A DNA stretch of 11,231 nucleotides from Propionibacteriaceae bacterium. Its GTDB lineage: Bacteria > Actinomycetota > Actinomycetes > Propionibacteriales > Propionibacteriaceae. The DNA lies in assembly GCA_003153855.1 (NCBI GenBank), contig PMBM01000028.1, forward strand, positions 1-11,231. Reading direction: 5' to 3'. Under the pieces are notes generated by a model. It was not told the DNA's origin and did not search any database. It saw nothing but the letters and a program-made list of their open reading frames with translations. A program made the position numbers and the translations under genes. Positions 1 through 6,976 of this stretch are shown piece after piece. Position 1 is the stretch's first letter; every line of letters begins with the position of its first letter.

Positions 1-3000
1 CCGGCGTGGCCACGGTGAGCGTCAATATCCACGACAACGGCGGCACCACAAACGGCGGTTCGGACACGAGCGCTGTCCAGACGTTCACCATCACGATCAC
101 GACCGACACCATCGGCCCGACGGGCGGGTCGGTCGAAGCCAGCGGTCTGGTCGGCACGGGTTCGCGCTATGCGGCCTCGACAACGCTCAGCCTCGTCCTC
201 GCCAAGGGAACCGACCCGAGCGGGGTGGCCACGACGGGGAACCTGTTGAATCGTGCGACCGCGACCCTGACCTCGGGGGGCACCACCAACGGCACGTGCG
301 GCGCGTACGGCAGCTACACGCTCGTGAGCGGCGGGACCGACCCGGCCTCACAGACGTCCGACACCGTGTCCGACCAGGCCTGCTACAGCTACCAGTACGT
401 CGTCAAGGACACGCCGGGCCACTCCACCACCTACACCAGTCCCGACATCAAGGTCGACCTCACCGCACCCGCGGCGCCCTCGCTGGCACACTCCGCGTTC
501 ACCAACACCTACTGGTCCAGCGGCGCCGTCGTCTACTACCGGTCGGCAGCGAGCACTGGCTCCTTCACGACTACCGCCACAGCGACGGACACCGCATCCG
601 GGATCGGGAGCTATACGTTCCCGGCCCTGGGCACGAACTGGACCTCGACGCCCGGCGCGCTCGGCGTCAACACCTACTCCTGGTCCGGCGCACCGGCTGC
701 GCCCGGCACGAAGAACGTGACCGCGACCAACAACGCCACCGGCGCCTCGGGCGGCACGTCCTTCACCCCGACCGCCGACGACACCGCGCCCACGGGGGGC
801 ACTGTGACCTACTCCGGGGGCGTCACCACCGGCACGAGTGTCAGCGTCTCCTTCACCTCCGGCACTGATGCCCAGGCCGGGATCGGGACCCGCCTCCTGC
901 AGCGCGCTGCGGCTACCCTCACCGGCACCACCTGCGGCACCTTCGGGTCCTTCGCCACCGTCACCAACGGCACCAATCCGACGTCGCCCCTGACCGACAC
1001 AATCAGCTCGGGCAGCTGCTACACGTACCAGTACGTCGTCGCCGACGGGGTCGGCAACCTGGCCACCTTCACAAGCGGGAACATCGTCAAGGCCGCGGCA
1101 ACGTACTCCGCCACGATCGTGGCCACCAGTGGTCTGGTCAACTACTGGCGGCTTGGCGAGGCACTCTCCACGTCCCCGATGGTGGACATCAAGGGGGCCA
1201 ACAACGGCACCTACTCCGCAACGCCGACCATGGCGGCCGCAGGCGCTATCGCGGGCAGCAGCGACACGGCCGTGCAGTTCAACGGCACGAGCCAGTACGC
1301 GTCGGCGGCCCGTCAGATCCAGGACGACTTCTCGATCGAGTTCTGGTTCAAGTCGACCCAGAGCTACGGGACAACCTGCACCCAATGGTGGCAGGGGGCC
1401 GGCCTCGTCGACGCCGATTACCCTGGGGTAAACAACGACTTCGGCGTCTCCCTGTGCCAAGGCAAGGTCATCGGCGGCGTCGGCGGCACCACTGAAGTGA
1501 GCGCTGTGACGGCCGGGACGTACAACAACGGTTCCTGGCACCACGTCGTCTTCACCCGCACCAAGGCCTCCGGTGCCCTTGCGTTGTACGTCGACGGCGT
1601 TTCTGCAGGAACAGCGACCGGCGGCACGACTTCTCTCTCGGCCTCGGCCAACATCAACTTGGGACGACTCGCGTCGGGGGCCCAGTACTACGCGGGCACC
1701 CTGGACGAGGTCGCCGTCTACAACTCGGTGCTATCCCCCACGACCATCAGCGGCCACTACCTGAGCGGCACTACTGTGCCGAACACCAGTGGCCCGACGG
1801 GTGGTTCCGTCGATGCCGCGGGCCTGGTGGGCACCGGTTCCCGCTACGCGGCCTCAACCACGGTGAGCTTCAACCTGGCCAAGGGTACGGACCCCGACGG
1901 TGTGGCCACGACGGGGAACCTGTTGCAGCGCGCGACGGCAACCCTCACCTCGGGTGGCACCGCCGACGGCACGTGCGGCGCGTTCGGCAGCTACAACTCG
2001 GTGAGCGGCGGTACGGATCCGGTCTCGCCGAAGTCCGAAATTGTGAGCGACCAAGCCTGCTACCACTATCGGTACATCGTCCTGGACACGCTGGGAAACT
2101 CCACCACCTACACCAGTCCGGACATCAAGGTCGACCTCACCGCACCCCCGGCGCCCTCGTTGGCCCACTCCGAGTTCACCAACTCGTACTGGTCCAGCGG
2201 CTCGATCGTGTACTACCGGTCGGCGGCGAGCAGTGGTTCCTTCACGACCACCGCCACAGCAACCGACACCAAGTCGGGCATCGCCAGCTACACCTTCCCG
2301 ACGCTGGGCACGAACTGGACGTCGACGCCGGGGGCGCTCGGAGTGAACACCTACTCGTGGGGTGGCGCGCCGGCTGTCCCGGGGGCCAAGAGCGTCACGG
2401 CGACCAACAACGCCACCGGCGTCTCGGGCGGTACATCCTTCACCCCGACCGCCGATGACACGGCGCCGAGCGCCGGTACGGTGACCCCGCCGAACACCGC
2501 CCAGGCGAGCACGTCGGTCAGCATTGCCTATTCGACCGGCACCGATAGCGGGTCGGGTGTGGGGACACGTCTGCTGCAGCGCCAGTCGGCGACCCTGACC
2601 GGCACCACCTGTGGCAGCTATGGCGGGTGGACCACTGCCGCCACCAACCCGGCCTCCTCGCCGTTCAGCGACACCGTGACCGCCGGGTTCTGCTACCAGT
2701 ACCAGTACGTCGTCGCCGACAATGTCGGCAACACGACCACCGCGACCAGCAGCAACGTCATCCAGGTCACCCTCGCCCTTTCGCCGGTGAAGGCGCAGTA
2801 CAAGAGCAATGACGTGACCCTGCCACTCGACAACTCGATCAAGCCGGGTCTGCAACTGGTGAACACCGGTTCGTCGGGCGTGGACCTGAGCACGATCACG
2901 GTCCGTTACTGGTTCACCAAGGACCCAGGCGCCTCGACCTTCCAGGCACCGTGCTATTGGGCGTCCATCGACTGCTCCAACATCACCACGAGCGTGGTTG

Positions 3001-3230
3001 CAGTCACCCCTCGCACTGGCGCGGACGAGTACCTGCTCGTTGGCTTCCAGCCCTACACACTGACGTCCGGCGCCTCGAGCGGCGAGATCCAGCTCGGCAT
3101 CAACAAGACGGACTGGAGCAACTTCAACGAAGTCGATGACTATAGCTATGGCACGGGCGCGAGCTACACGGACTGGACCAAGGTCACCGTCTACCAGAAC
3201 GGCACCCTGATCTGGGGCACCGAGCCGTAG
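1..3230 (+). CDS. Secreted multidomain Ig-like/LamG protein with C-terminal CBM3 (5' partial)
   Basis: The frame is open at the window edge, so the N-terminus, any signal peptide and any catalytic domain are missing; about 1075 residues are visible. Numbering residues from the GTG at position 6, the order is: the tail of an Ig/cadherin-like domain (to ~36), Ig-like R1 (37-155), spacer module S1 (156-262), R2 (263-365), a LamG/concanavalin-like domain (~367-588, with NYWRLGE, FNGTSQY, FSIEFWFK, WHHVVFTR, ALYVDG and LDEVAVYN), R3 (596-714), S2 (715-821), R4 (822-924) and CBM3 (~925-1074). The CBM3 call rests on VRYWFTKD, GEIQLGINKTDWSNFNEVDD and the terminal WGTEP. Each R module has the pattern LLQR-ATLT-TCG and CY-Y-Y-V with one cysteine pair, probably a disulfide. 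CBM3 modules bind crystalline cellulose or related polysaccharide; LamG/Ig modules mediate adhesion. Composition is rich in Thr, Ser and Gly, typical of exported actinobacterial proteins. No LPXTG anchor follows the CBM3. An extracellular polysaccharide-binding or -degrading role is inferred. Confidence 0.88.
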   Translation, partial: GVATVSVNIHDNGGTTNGGSDTSAVQTFTITITTDTIGPTGGSVEASGLVGTGSRYAASTTLSLVLAKGTDPSGVATTGNLLNRATATLTSGGTTNGTCGAYGSYTLVSGGTDPASQTSDTVSDQACYSYQYVVKDTPGHSTTYTSPDIKVDLTAPAAPSLAHSAFTNTYWSSGAVVYYRSAASTGSFTTTATATDTASGIGSYTFPALGTNWTSTPGALGVNTYSWSGAPAAPGTKNVTATNNATGASGGTSFTPTADDTAPTGGTVTYSGGVTTGTSVSVSFTSGTDAQAGIGTRLLQRAAATLTGTTCGTFGSFATVTNGTNPTSPLTDTISSGSCYTYQYVVADGVGNLATFTSGNIVKAAATYSATIVATSGLVNYWRLGEALSTSPMVDIKGANNGTYSATPTMAAAGAIAGSSDTAVQFNGTSQYASAARQIQDDFSIEFWFKSTQSYGTTCTQWWQGAGLVDADYPGVNNDFGVSLCQGKVIGGVGGTTEVSAVTAGTYNNGSWHHVVFTRTKASGALALYVDGVSAGTATGGTTSLSASANINLGRLASGAQYYAGTLDEVAVYNSVLSPTTISGHYLSGTTVPNTSGPTGGSVDAAGLVGTGSRYAASTTVSFNLAKGTDPDGVATTGNLLQRATATLTSGGTADGTCGAFGSYNSVSGGTDPVSPKSEIVSDQACYHYRYIVLDTLGNSTTYTSPDIKVDLTAPPAPSLAHSEFTNSYWSSGSIVYYRSAASSGSFTTTATATDTKSGIASYTFPTLGTNWTSTPGALGVNTYSWGGAPAVPGAKSVTATNNATGVSGGTSFTPTADDTAPSAGTVTPPNTAQASTSVSIAYSTGTDSGSGVGTRLLQRQSATLTGTTCGSYGGWTTAATNPASSPFSDTVTAGFCYQYQYVVADNVGNTTTATSSNVIQVTLALSPVKAQYKSNDVTLPLDNSIKPGLQLVNTGSSGVDLSTITVRYWFTKDPGASTFQAPCYWASIDCSNITTSVVAVTPRTGADEYLLVGFQPYTLTSGASSGEIQLGINKTDWSNFNEVDDYSYGTGASYTDWTKVTVYQNGTLIWGTEP
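114..791 (+). repeat. 678-bp in-frame repeat, copy 1 (R1+S1 modules)
   Basis: This stretch encodes 226 residues from GPTGGSVEASG to PTADDTAP and is repeated without any length change at 1791-2468. By hand count about 189 of 226 residues match (~84%). The bases differ at many silent positions, although patches such as the run coding VATTGNLL and the one coding TSPDIKVDLTAP are almost identical. Homology continues less strongly into R2 (to ~1100). Confidence 0.9.
1104..1769 (+). other. LamG / concanavalin A-like domain
   Basis: This domain sits between the two repeat blocks of the large secreted protein. It shows the usual order for LamG_3-type domains: an opening NYWRLGE, the FNGTSQYAS strand, EFWFKS, SWHHVVFTR, ALYVDGV and a closing LDEVAVYNSVLS, followed by a short linker. 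Such jelly-roll domains bind sugars or proteins, often with calcium. The ligand here is not predictable. Confidence 0.82.
1791..2468 (+). repeat. 678-bp in-frame repeat, copy 2 (R3+S2 modules)
   Basis: This is the second copy of the 226-codon block at 114-791, from GPTGGSVDAAG to PTADDTAP. There is no insertion or deletion relative to copy 1, and most protein changes are conservative. It is followed by R4 (2469-2777), as copy 1 is followed by R2, so the duplicated unit probably covered R-S-R, with the last R diverging faster. Confidence 0.9.
2781..3227 (+). other. CBM3 carbohydrate-binding module
   Basis: The last ~150 residues match family 3 carbohydrate-binding modules over the full length. 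They start near SPVKAQYKSND and carry IKPGLQLVNTGSSGVDLSTI, VRYWFTKD, a short Cys-containing loop (CYWASIDC), GEIQLGINKTDWSNFNEVDD, DYSYGTGASYTDW and a terminal WGTEP. The family is known for binding crystalline cellulose and, in some members, chitin. A free C-terminal CBM3 is usual in secreted glycoside hydrolases and in bacterial adhesins. Confidence 0.88.
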
Positions 3231-3248
3231 GCGTCACCTGCGCCGTCT

Positions 3249-3725
3249 CTAGACGCCGAGCTGCTGGCGGAGCTTGTTCACGTGGCCGGCGGCCCTCACG
3301 TTGTACTGCGCGAGCTCGATCGTGCCCTTGCCGTCGGAGTCGACGTCGATCACGAACGTCGACCGAAGCACACCGACGATCGTCTTCCCGTACAGCACCT
3401 TCTCGCCGAACGCCCCGTACGCGTTCAGCACGGTCTTGTCGGCATCGCTGAGCATCGGGAACGTGACGTGCTCGCTCATCTTGAACTGCGCGAGCTTCGA
3501 CACCGGGTCGGGGGAGATCCCGACGACCATCATCCCGGCACGCTCGAAGTCGCCGAGGTTGGCGGTGAAGTCGACGGCCTGCGTCGTACATCCCGGCGTC
3601 AACGCGGCGGGGAAGAAGTAGAGGACCACCTTGCCCGGGGCGAAGTCCGACAAGGACACCGAGTTGCCGTCGGCGTCCGGCAGGGTGAACTCAGGAGCTG
3701 CATCACCGATGGCCAAACTCGTCAT
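3249..3725 (-). CDS. bcp: Thioredoxin-dependent thiol peroxidase, Bcp/PrxQ family, single-cysteine form
   Basis: The product reduces hydrogen peroxide and organic hydroperoxides in the cytoplasm. The 158-residue chain is the normal length and begins MTSLAIGDAAPEFTLPD, as family members do. The peroxidatic cysteine is C46 in LTPGCTTQAVDF, with the active-site Pro/Thr before it and the supporting arginine at R121 (GVLRSTFVID). The resolving cysteine usually found five residues later (CT-QAC) is V51 here, and no other cysteine exists in the chain, so it must act as a 1-Cys enzyme or use an outside thiol. The ATG at 3725 was chosen over the in-frame TTG at 3755 because it matches family N-termini; neither has a clear Shine-Dalgarno sequence. 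The gene is convergent with the CBM3 protein gene (18-nt gap) and divergent from the DUF3618 gene. Confidence 0.9.
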   Translation of the reverse strand: MTSLAIGDAAPEFTLPDADGNSVSLSDFAPGKVVLYFFPAALTPGCTTQAVDFTANLGDFERAGMMVVGISPDPVSKLAQFKMSEHVTFPMLSDADKTVLNAYGAFGEKVLYGKTIVGVLRSTFVIDVDSDGKGTIELAQYNVRAAGHVNKLRQQLGV

Positions 3726-3841
3726 GCGAACGACGATAGTGGTCGGGCCTGACAAGAGTCACTGCCTGTCCGCGTCGCGAGCCCGCGAAGGGTCCCTGCG
3801 CGTGGCATAGAGTGAGTGGAGCCGAACGTACGGCCGGACAA

Positions 3842-3847
3842 GGGAGG
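3842..3847 (+). promoter_or_regulatory. Shine-Dalgarno GGGAGG that sets the GTG start at 3855
   Basis: A strong GGGAGG lies 7 nt before GTG at 3855. This decides the start of the DUF3618 gene against the upstream in-frame GTG at 3816, which has no such site. Confidence 0.75.
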
Positions 3848-3854
3848 ACCTGCG

Positions 3855-4163
3855 GTGGCAGAGAAGCAGGGGGGAGAGCGCACGCTCACCGAGATCCAGG
3901 CGGACATCGATCGCGCACAGCGCCAGATCGAGGACAGCCTCGCGGGCCTCATCGGTGAGCTTCACCCGAAGGCGGTCGTCCACCGCACCGTCGAGGACGC
4001 CAAGGCGTTCGCAGGCGAGCAGCTCACCTCTGCCAAGGCCCAGGTCAAGGACCAGTACGGCTGGCGGCTGGGTCGGCTGGCTCTCATCGCCGGTGCCGCG
4101 ATAGGCGTGGTCACGTTCGTCGTGGCCGTCCGAGCGCTCGGAAAGCGCTCGTCCGCTTCATAA
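3855..4163 (+). CDS. Small DUF3618-type membrane protein
   Basis: This 102-residue protein starts VAEKQGGERTLTEIQADIDR. Residues ~10-36 form a charged helical segment with the DUF3618 pattern (TEIQADIDRAQRQIEDSLAGLIGEL, then HPKAVV). A second helical stretch rich in Ala, Lys and Gln (~40-70) follows, then one hydrophobic membrane segment (~72-93, LALIAGAAIGVVTFVVAV) and a short basic tail RALGKRSSAS. The long N-terminal part therefore probably lies in the cytoplasm. DUF3618 proteins are common in actinobacteria, and I know of no established biochemical function. A start at GTG 3855 is favoured by the GGGAGG in front of it. The gene is divergent from the peroxiredoxin gene across 129 nt, which must hold both promoters. 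Confidence 0.8.
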   Translation: MAEKQGGERTLTEIQADIDRAQRQIEDSLAGLIGELHPKAVVHRTVEDAKAFAGEQLTSAKAQVKDQYGWRLGRLALIAGAAIGVVTFVVAVRALGKRSSAS

Positions 4164-4489
4164 TCCCTGGCGCGAACCGTTTCGCCTCTCTCTGAGGGGC
4201 ATGTCAGCGCCATCGTAATCACTTTGTGACCTTCATTTTTCTCTTACTGGGCAGGGATCCCAGCCGCCCGGCAATGACGTCGGCGAGTTTTGTCGCCCCC
4301 CGGTAGCGCGGCCCAGATGGATGGGCTAGTGTCCCATTCGCACCCAAATTGGTTCGTTCAAAGTCGTCCGAGAGCCTCCCGCGGTAACGAATCAGCGGCG
4401 ATCACCAAGTTGGACCGATTCAAAAAGTGGGCGAGTCGTTACTGTGGCAACGCTCGCCCGAGCCCCTACAACGAAGTGAGGTCTACTTC
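4164..4489 (+). promoter_or_regulatory. Intergenic region and leader of the sugar ABC transporter operon
   Basis: No gene is seen in these 326 nt, which are less GC-rich than the flanking genes. Just after the DUF3618 stop lies a weak hairpin (GCGAA-CCGT-TTCGC, 4172-4185), a doubtful terminator. A TCAC-TTT-GTGA inverted repeat is at 4219-4229 and a GGCGA/TCGCC repeat at 4282-4297. Hexamers fitting the actinobacterial -10 pattern TANNNT occur at 4327-4332 (TAGTGT) and 4440-4445 (TACTGT), but neither has a good -35 at 17 nt. Two similar stretches around CAA(A/G)TTGG lie at 4345-4363 and 4406-4424. A strong inverted repeat is listed separately. The operon promoter and a sugar-responsive operator are expected here, but their exact position is uncertain. 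Confidence 0.5.
4429..4459 (+). promoter_or_regulatory. Inverted repeat / hairpin upstream of the solute-binding protein gene
   Basis: GGGCGAG (4429-4435) and CTCGCCC (4453-4459) are perfect complements. Inside them CGTT (4437-4440) pairs with AACG (4449-4452), leaving one bulged T and an 8-nt loop. It ends 30 nt before the ATG at 4490. It could be an RNA hairpin in the 5' leader, or a DNA operator, since the -10-like TACTGT (4440-4445) lies at its centre. LacI-family repressors often control such sugar operons through palindromic sites. Confidence 0.5.
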
Positions 4490-5797
4490 ATGGCAAGCAA
4501 GAACAAGCTGGCCCGGCTCACCCTGTCGGTTCTGTCAGCAACGGCGATCCTCGCGACCGCCGCTTGTGGCAGCTCCACGGGTACAACCGGGGCATCCGCG
4601 TCGACATCAACTGATGCGTCGTGGAGCAAGACGGGTCCCATCAACTATGTCCAGGGCAAGGACACCTCTGGCAACGTCCAGAAGGTCATCGACAAGTGGA
4701 ACGCCCTCCACGCCGACCAGAAGGTCACCCTCATCGAGCTCTCCGACAACGCTGACCAGCAGCGCGCCTCGATGATCCAGAACGCCCAGGCGAAGGGTGC
4801 GTCGAACTTCGACGTCCTGTCGGTCGACGTCGTGTGGACGGCCGAGTTCGCCGCCAACGGCTACCTCGCGCAGCTCCCGACGAGCATCGACACCTCCGGC
4901 TACCTGAAGGCCGCCGTCGACTCTGCGACGTACTTCAACAAGCTGTACGCCTACCCGTCGACCTCTGACGGCGCGCTGCTCTACTACCGCAAGGATCTCC
5001 TCGACGCGGCCGGACTGAAGGTTCCCACGACGTGGGCCGACATGAAGACCGCCTGCGCCAAGGTCAAGACCACGAACCCGACGATCGACTGCTACGGCGG
5101 CCAGTTCCAGAAGTACGAGGGCCTGACCTGCAACTTCGCAGAGATGGTCAACTCGGCCGGCGGGGCCTTCCTCGACGACAAGGGCGCACCGACAGTCAAC
5201 ACTGACGCGGCCGTTGCCGGCGTGCAGTGGGCAGTCGACGCGTTCAAGGACGGCACGATCCCGAAGGCCGCACTGACCTGGCAGGAAGAGCAGTCTCGGC
5301 AGGCGTTCCAGGACGGCAAGCTCGTCTTCCTGCGCAACTGGCCGTACGTGTACTCGCTGGCCAACAAGACCGACGGTTCCTCGAAGATCGCCGGCAAGTT
5401 CCAGGTCGCCCCGATCCCGGGCCTCAACGGTCCTGGCGTGTCCACCCTTGGTGGCCACAACATGGGCATCTCGACCTACTCGCAGAACAAGGGCACTGCG
5501 CTCGCGTTCATCCAGTGGTGGAACAGCGCTGACAACCAGAAGGCCAACACGATCGCGACCTCCAACGCTCCGACGTGGACCGCTCTGTACACCGACGCCG
5601 ACCTCACCAGCCAGTTCCAGTACCTCCCGGTGCTGAAGGCGTCGATCGACAACGCCAAGGCTCGCCCGAAGGCCGTGAAGTACGGAGACGTCACCCTGGC
5701 GATCCAGGATGCTGCGTACAACGCACTCAATGGGACGACTGCGCCGAAGGCGGCCATGGACGATCTCCAGACGAAGCTCACAGCTCTCGTCAAGTAA
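4490..5797 (+). CDS. Carbohydrate ABC transporter solute-binding lipoprotein (family 1)
   Basis: This 435-residue extracytoplasmic binding protein captures a sugar and delivers it to the two permeases encoded downstream. The N-terminus is a lipoprotein signal: basic MASKNKLAR, a hydrophobic stretch, then ATAAC with the lipid-bearing cysteine at C26, followed by a Gly/Ser/Thr linker. The mature part has family-1 (MalE-like) features, including NVQKVIDKWNALH near the start, FDVLSVDVVWTAEFAANGYL, LLYYRKDLL, PTTWADM and a late GGHNMGIS and ALAFIQWW. The DVVWTAEFAA stretch resembles trehalose/alpha-glucoside binders of the LpqY/ThuE kind, but the substrate is an inference. The ATG at 4490 is preferred over an upstream in-frame start (4427) because the signal peptide begins there and GTGAGG lies 8 nt before it. 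It is the first gene of the operon. Confidence 0.9.
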   Translation: MASKNKLARLTLSVLSATAILATAACGSSTGTTGASASTSTDASWSKTGPINYVQGKDTSGNVQKVIDKWNALHADQKVTLIELSDNADQQRASMIQNAQAKGASNFDVLSVDVVWTAEFAANGYLAQLPTSIDTSGYLKAAVDSATYFNKLYAYPSTSDGALLYYRKDLLDAAGLKVPTTWADMKTACAKVKTTNPTIDCYGGQFQKYEGLTCNFAEMVNSAGGAFLDDKGAPTVNTDAAVAGVQWAVDAFKDGTIPKAALTWQEEQSRQAFQDGKLVFLRNWPYVYSLANKTDGSSKIAGKFQVAPIPGLNGPGVSTLGGHNMGISTYSQNKGTALAFIQWWNSADNQKANTIATSNAPTWTALYTDADLTSQFQYLPVLKASIDNAKARPKAVKYGDVTLAIQDAAYNALNGTTAPKAAMDDLQTKLTALVK

Positions 5798-5815
5798 GGC
5801 ATCACTAGGTAGTGT

Positions 5816-5860
5816 CGCTGGCGTGGTGTTCGGGAACCTGTTCCCGGCGCCACGCCAGCG
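5816..5860 (+). promoter_or_regulatory. Stable stem-loop between binding-protein and permease genes
   Basis: CGCTGGCGTGG (5816-5826) pairs perfectly with CCACGCCAGCG (5850-5860). After a small internal loop, CGGGAA (5831-5836) pairs with TTCCCG (5841-5846) around a CCTG tetraloop. It begins 18 nt after the binding-protein stop and ends 14 nt before the permease Shine-Dalgarno. In other sugar importers such intergenic structures protect the upstream mRNA or partly terminate transcription, giving excess binding protein. There is no T-run after it, so mRNA stabilisation or partial termination is more likely than full termination. Confidence 0.75.
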
Positions 5861-5884
5861 GGCCATTCTCGCTCAGGAGGTGCC

Positions 5885-6976
5885 ATGGCAGTCACCACAG
5901 CGGAGCAGCGCACAGCTCCGAAAGCAACAAAGCGCAAGAAAAACGCCTTCTCGGACGGTCAAGGAACGTTGGCCGCGATGCTGCTCGCCCCCACATTGTT
6001 GGTGATGTTGCTCGTGACCGGCGTTCCGATCGTCATGTCGATCACGGAGTCGTTCTTCCGGGCCAACGGCGGCGTCGATCCCAACACAGGCCTGGTGAAC
6101 ACGGGAACCGCCTTCGTCGGCCTGCAGAACTTCACCGACATCTTCGCCCACCCGACCCTGGTGGTCGGTGTCTACGGGTCCCTCGACCGGTTGATCAACG
6201 CCTTCATCAACACCTCGCTCTTCACCGTCGTCTGCGTCGTCCTCGAGACGATCCTCGGTGTTGCGATGGCGCTCATCATGGCCAGGGCCTTCCGTGGCCG
6301 CGGCCTCGTCCGCGCGGCCATCCTGGTTCCGTGGGCCATCCCGACCATCGTCTCCGCCGTGATGTGGAAGCTCATCTTCAACACGGACGGCGTGGCCAAC
6401 AAGGTGCTCGGCCTCTCGAACACCCCGATCCTCTGGCTCGGCGACAACAAGTACTCGCAGATGGCGATCATCATCGCGGACGTCTGGAAGACGGCACCCT
6501 TCATCGGGTTGCTGACACTGGCAGGTCTGCAGACGATTCCCGCCGAGGTGTACGAGGCGGCCAAGGTCGACGGGGCCAACGCGTGGCAGACCTTCGTGCG
6601 CATCACGCTGCCCATGGTCAAGCCGGCGCTCGTCGTCGCGGTGCTGTTCCGCACCCTCGACACGCTCCGCATGTTCGACCTGCCCTACGGCATGATCGGT
6701 CCGGGCAAGTACTCGGTGGAGACCCTGTCGGTCTTCGCCTACCAGGAGATGAGCGCGACGCGGTACGGCACGGCGGCGTCGTACTCGATCGTCCTGTTCC
6801 TCTACATCGTCCTCATAGCGTTCCTCTTCGTGAAGCTGCTAGGCGCCGATGTCGTCGGTGACGAGGAGCTCAAGGCGGTCAACGATCAGCGCAAGCGCAT
6901 GCATGCGCTGAACAAGAAGCAGGGAAAGGCCGCAGCGGTTCGTTCCAACATCACGAGCGGGAGCGCAGCATCATGA
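5885..6976 (+). CDS. Sugar ABC transporter permease, MalF-like
   Basis: This is an inner-membrane permease subunit of 363 residues that pairs with the next gene product to form the sugar channel. After a basic cytoplasmic N-terminus (to ~25) there are about six membrane segments, clear ones being near 29-52, 105-132, 142-164, 195-214, 246-264 and 298-320. The EAA loop that docks the ATPase is at 224-243 (EAAKVDGANAWQTFVRITLP), with the key Gly at 230 and Leu-Pro at 242-243. The C-terminal tail is long, basic and Ala-rich. A strong AGGAGG (5875-5880) lies 4 nt before the ATG. The stop overlaps the next start by four bases (ATGA), so translation is probably coupled. Confidence 0.92.
   Translation: MAVTTAEQRTAPKATKRKKNAFSDGQGTLAAMLLAPTLLVMLLVTGVPIVMSITESFFRANGGVDPNTGLVNTGTAFVGLQNFTDIFAHPTLVVGVYGSLDRLINAFINTSLFTVVCVVLETILGVAMALIMARAFRGRGLVRAAILVPWAIPTIVSAVMWKLIFNTDGVANKVLGLSNTPILWLGDNKYSQMAIIIADVWKTAPFIGLLTLAGLQTIPAEVYEAAKVDGANAWQTFVRITLPMVKPALVVAVLFRTLDTLRMFDLPYGMIGPGKYSVETLSVFAYQEMSATRYGTAASYSIVLFLYIVLIAFLFVKLLGADVVGDEELKAVNDQRKRMHALNKKQGKAAAVRSNITSGSAAS

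Noticed and set aside
348..1544. Long minus-strand open frame (398 codons) opposite the surface protein, with similar ones at 1854-2855 and 4607-5866
   Set aside because: Composition is Arg/Gly/Val-rich with no domain signature. They lie opposite well-supported genes and are the usual antisense open frames of high-GC DNA.
114..2777. Regular repeats as a CRISPR-like or satellite array
   Set aside because: The repeats are long, in frame and encode Ig-like modules; there are no short repeats with unique spacers.
3228..3258. Shared terminator between the CBM3 protein gene and the peroxiredoxin gene
   Set aside because: Only a 6-bp pairing (GGCGTC/GACGCC) with a 16-nt loop is present, which is too weak to call.
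3726..3755. Upstream TTG start adding ten residues to the peroxiredoxin
   Set aside because: The added residues do not match family N-termini and no ribosome site precedes the TTG.
4164..4489. Riboswitch or small RNA in the long leader
   Set aside because: No known riboswitch core could be recognised. Only short inverted repeats are visible, so a named element is not supported.
5812..6861. Plus-strand open frame of 349 codons overlapping the MalF-like gene
   Set aside because: It is an Arg/His-rich out-of-frame reading. The MalF frame has membrane helices, the EAA loop and a strong ribosome site.
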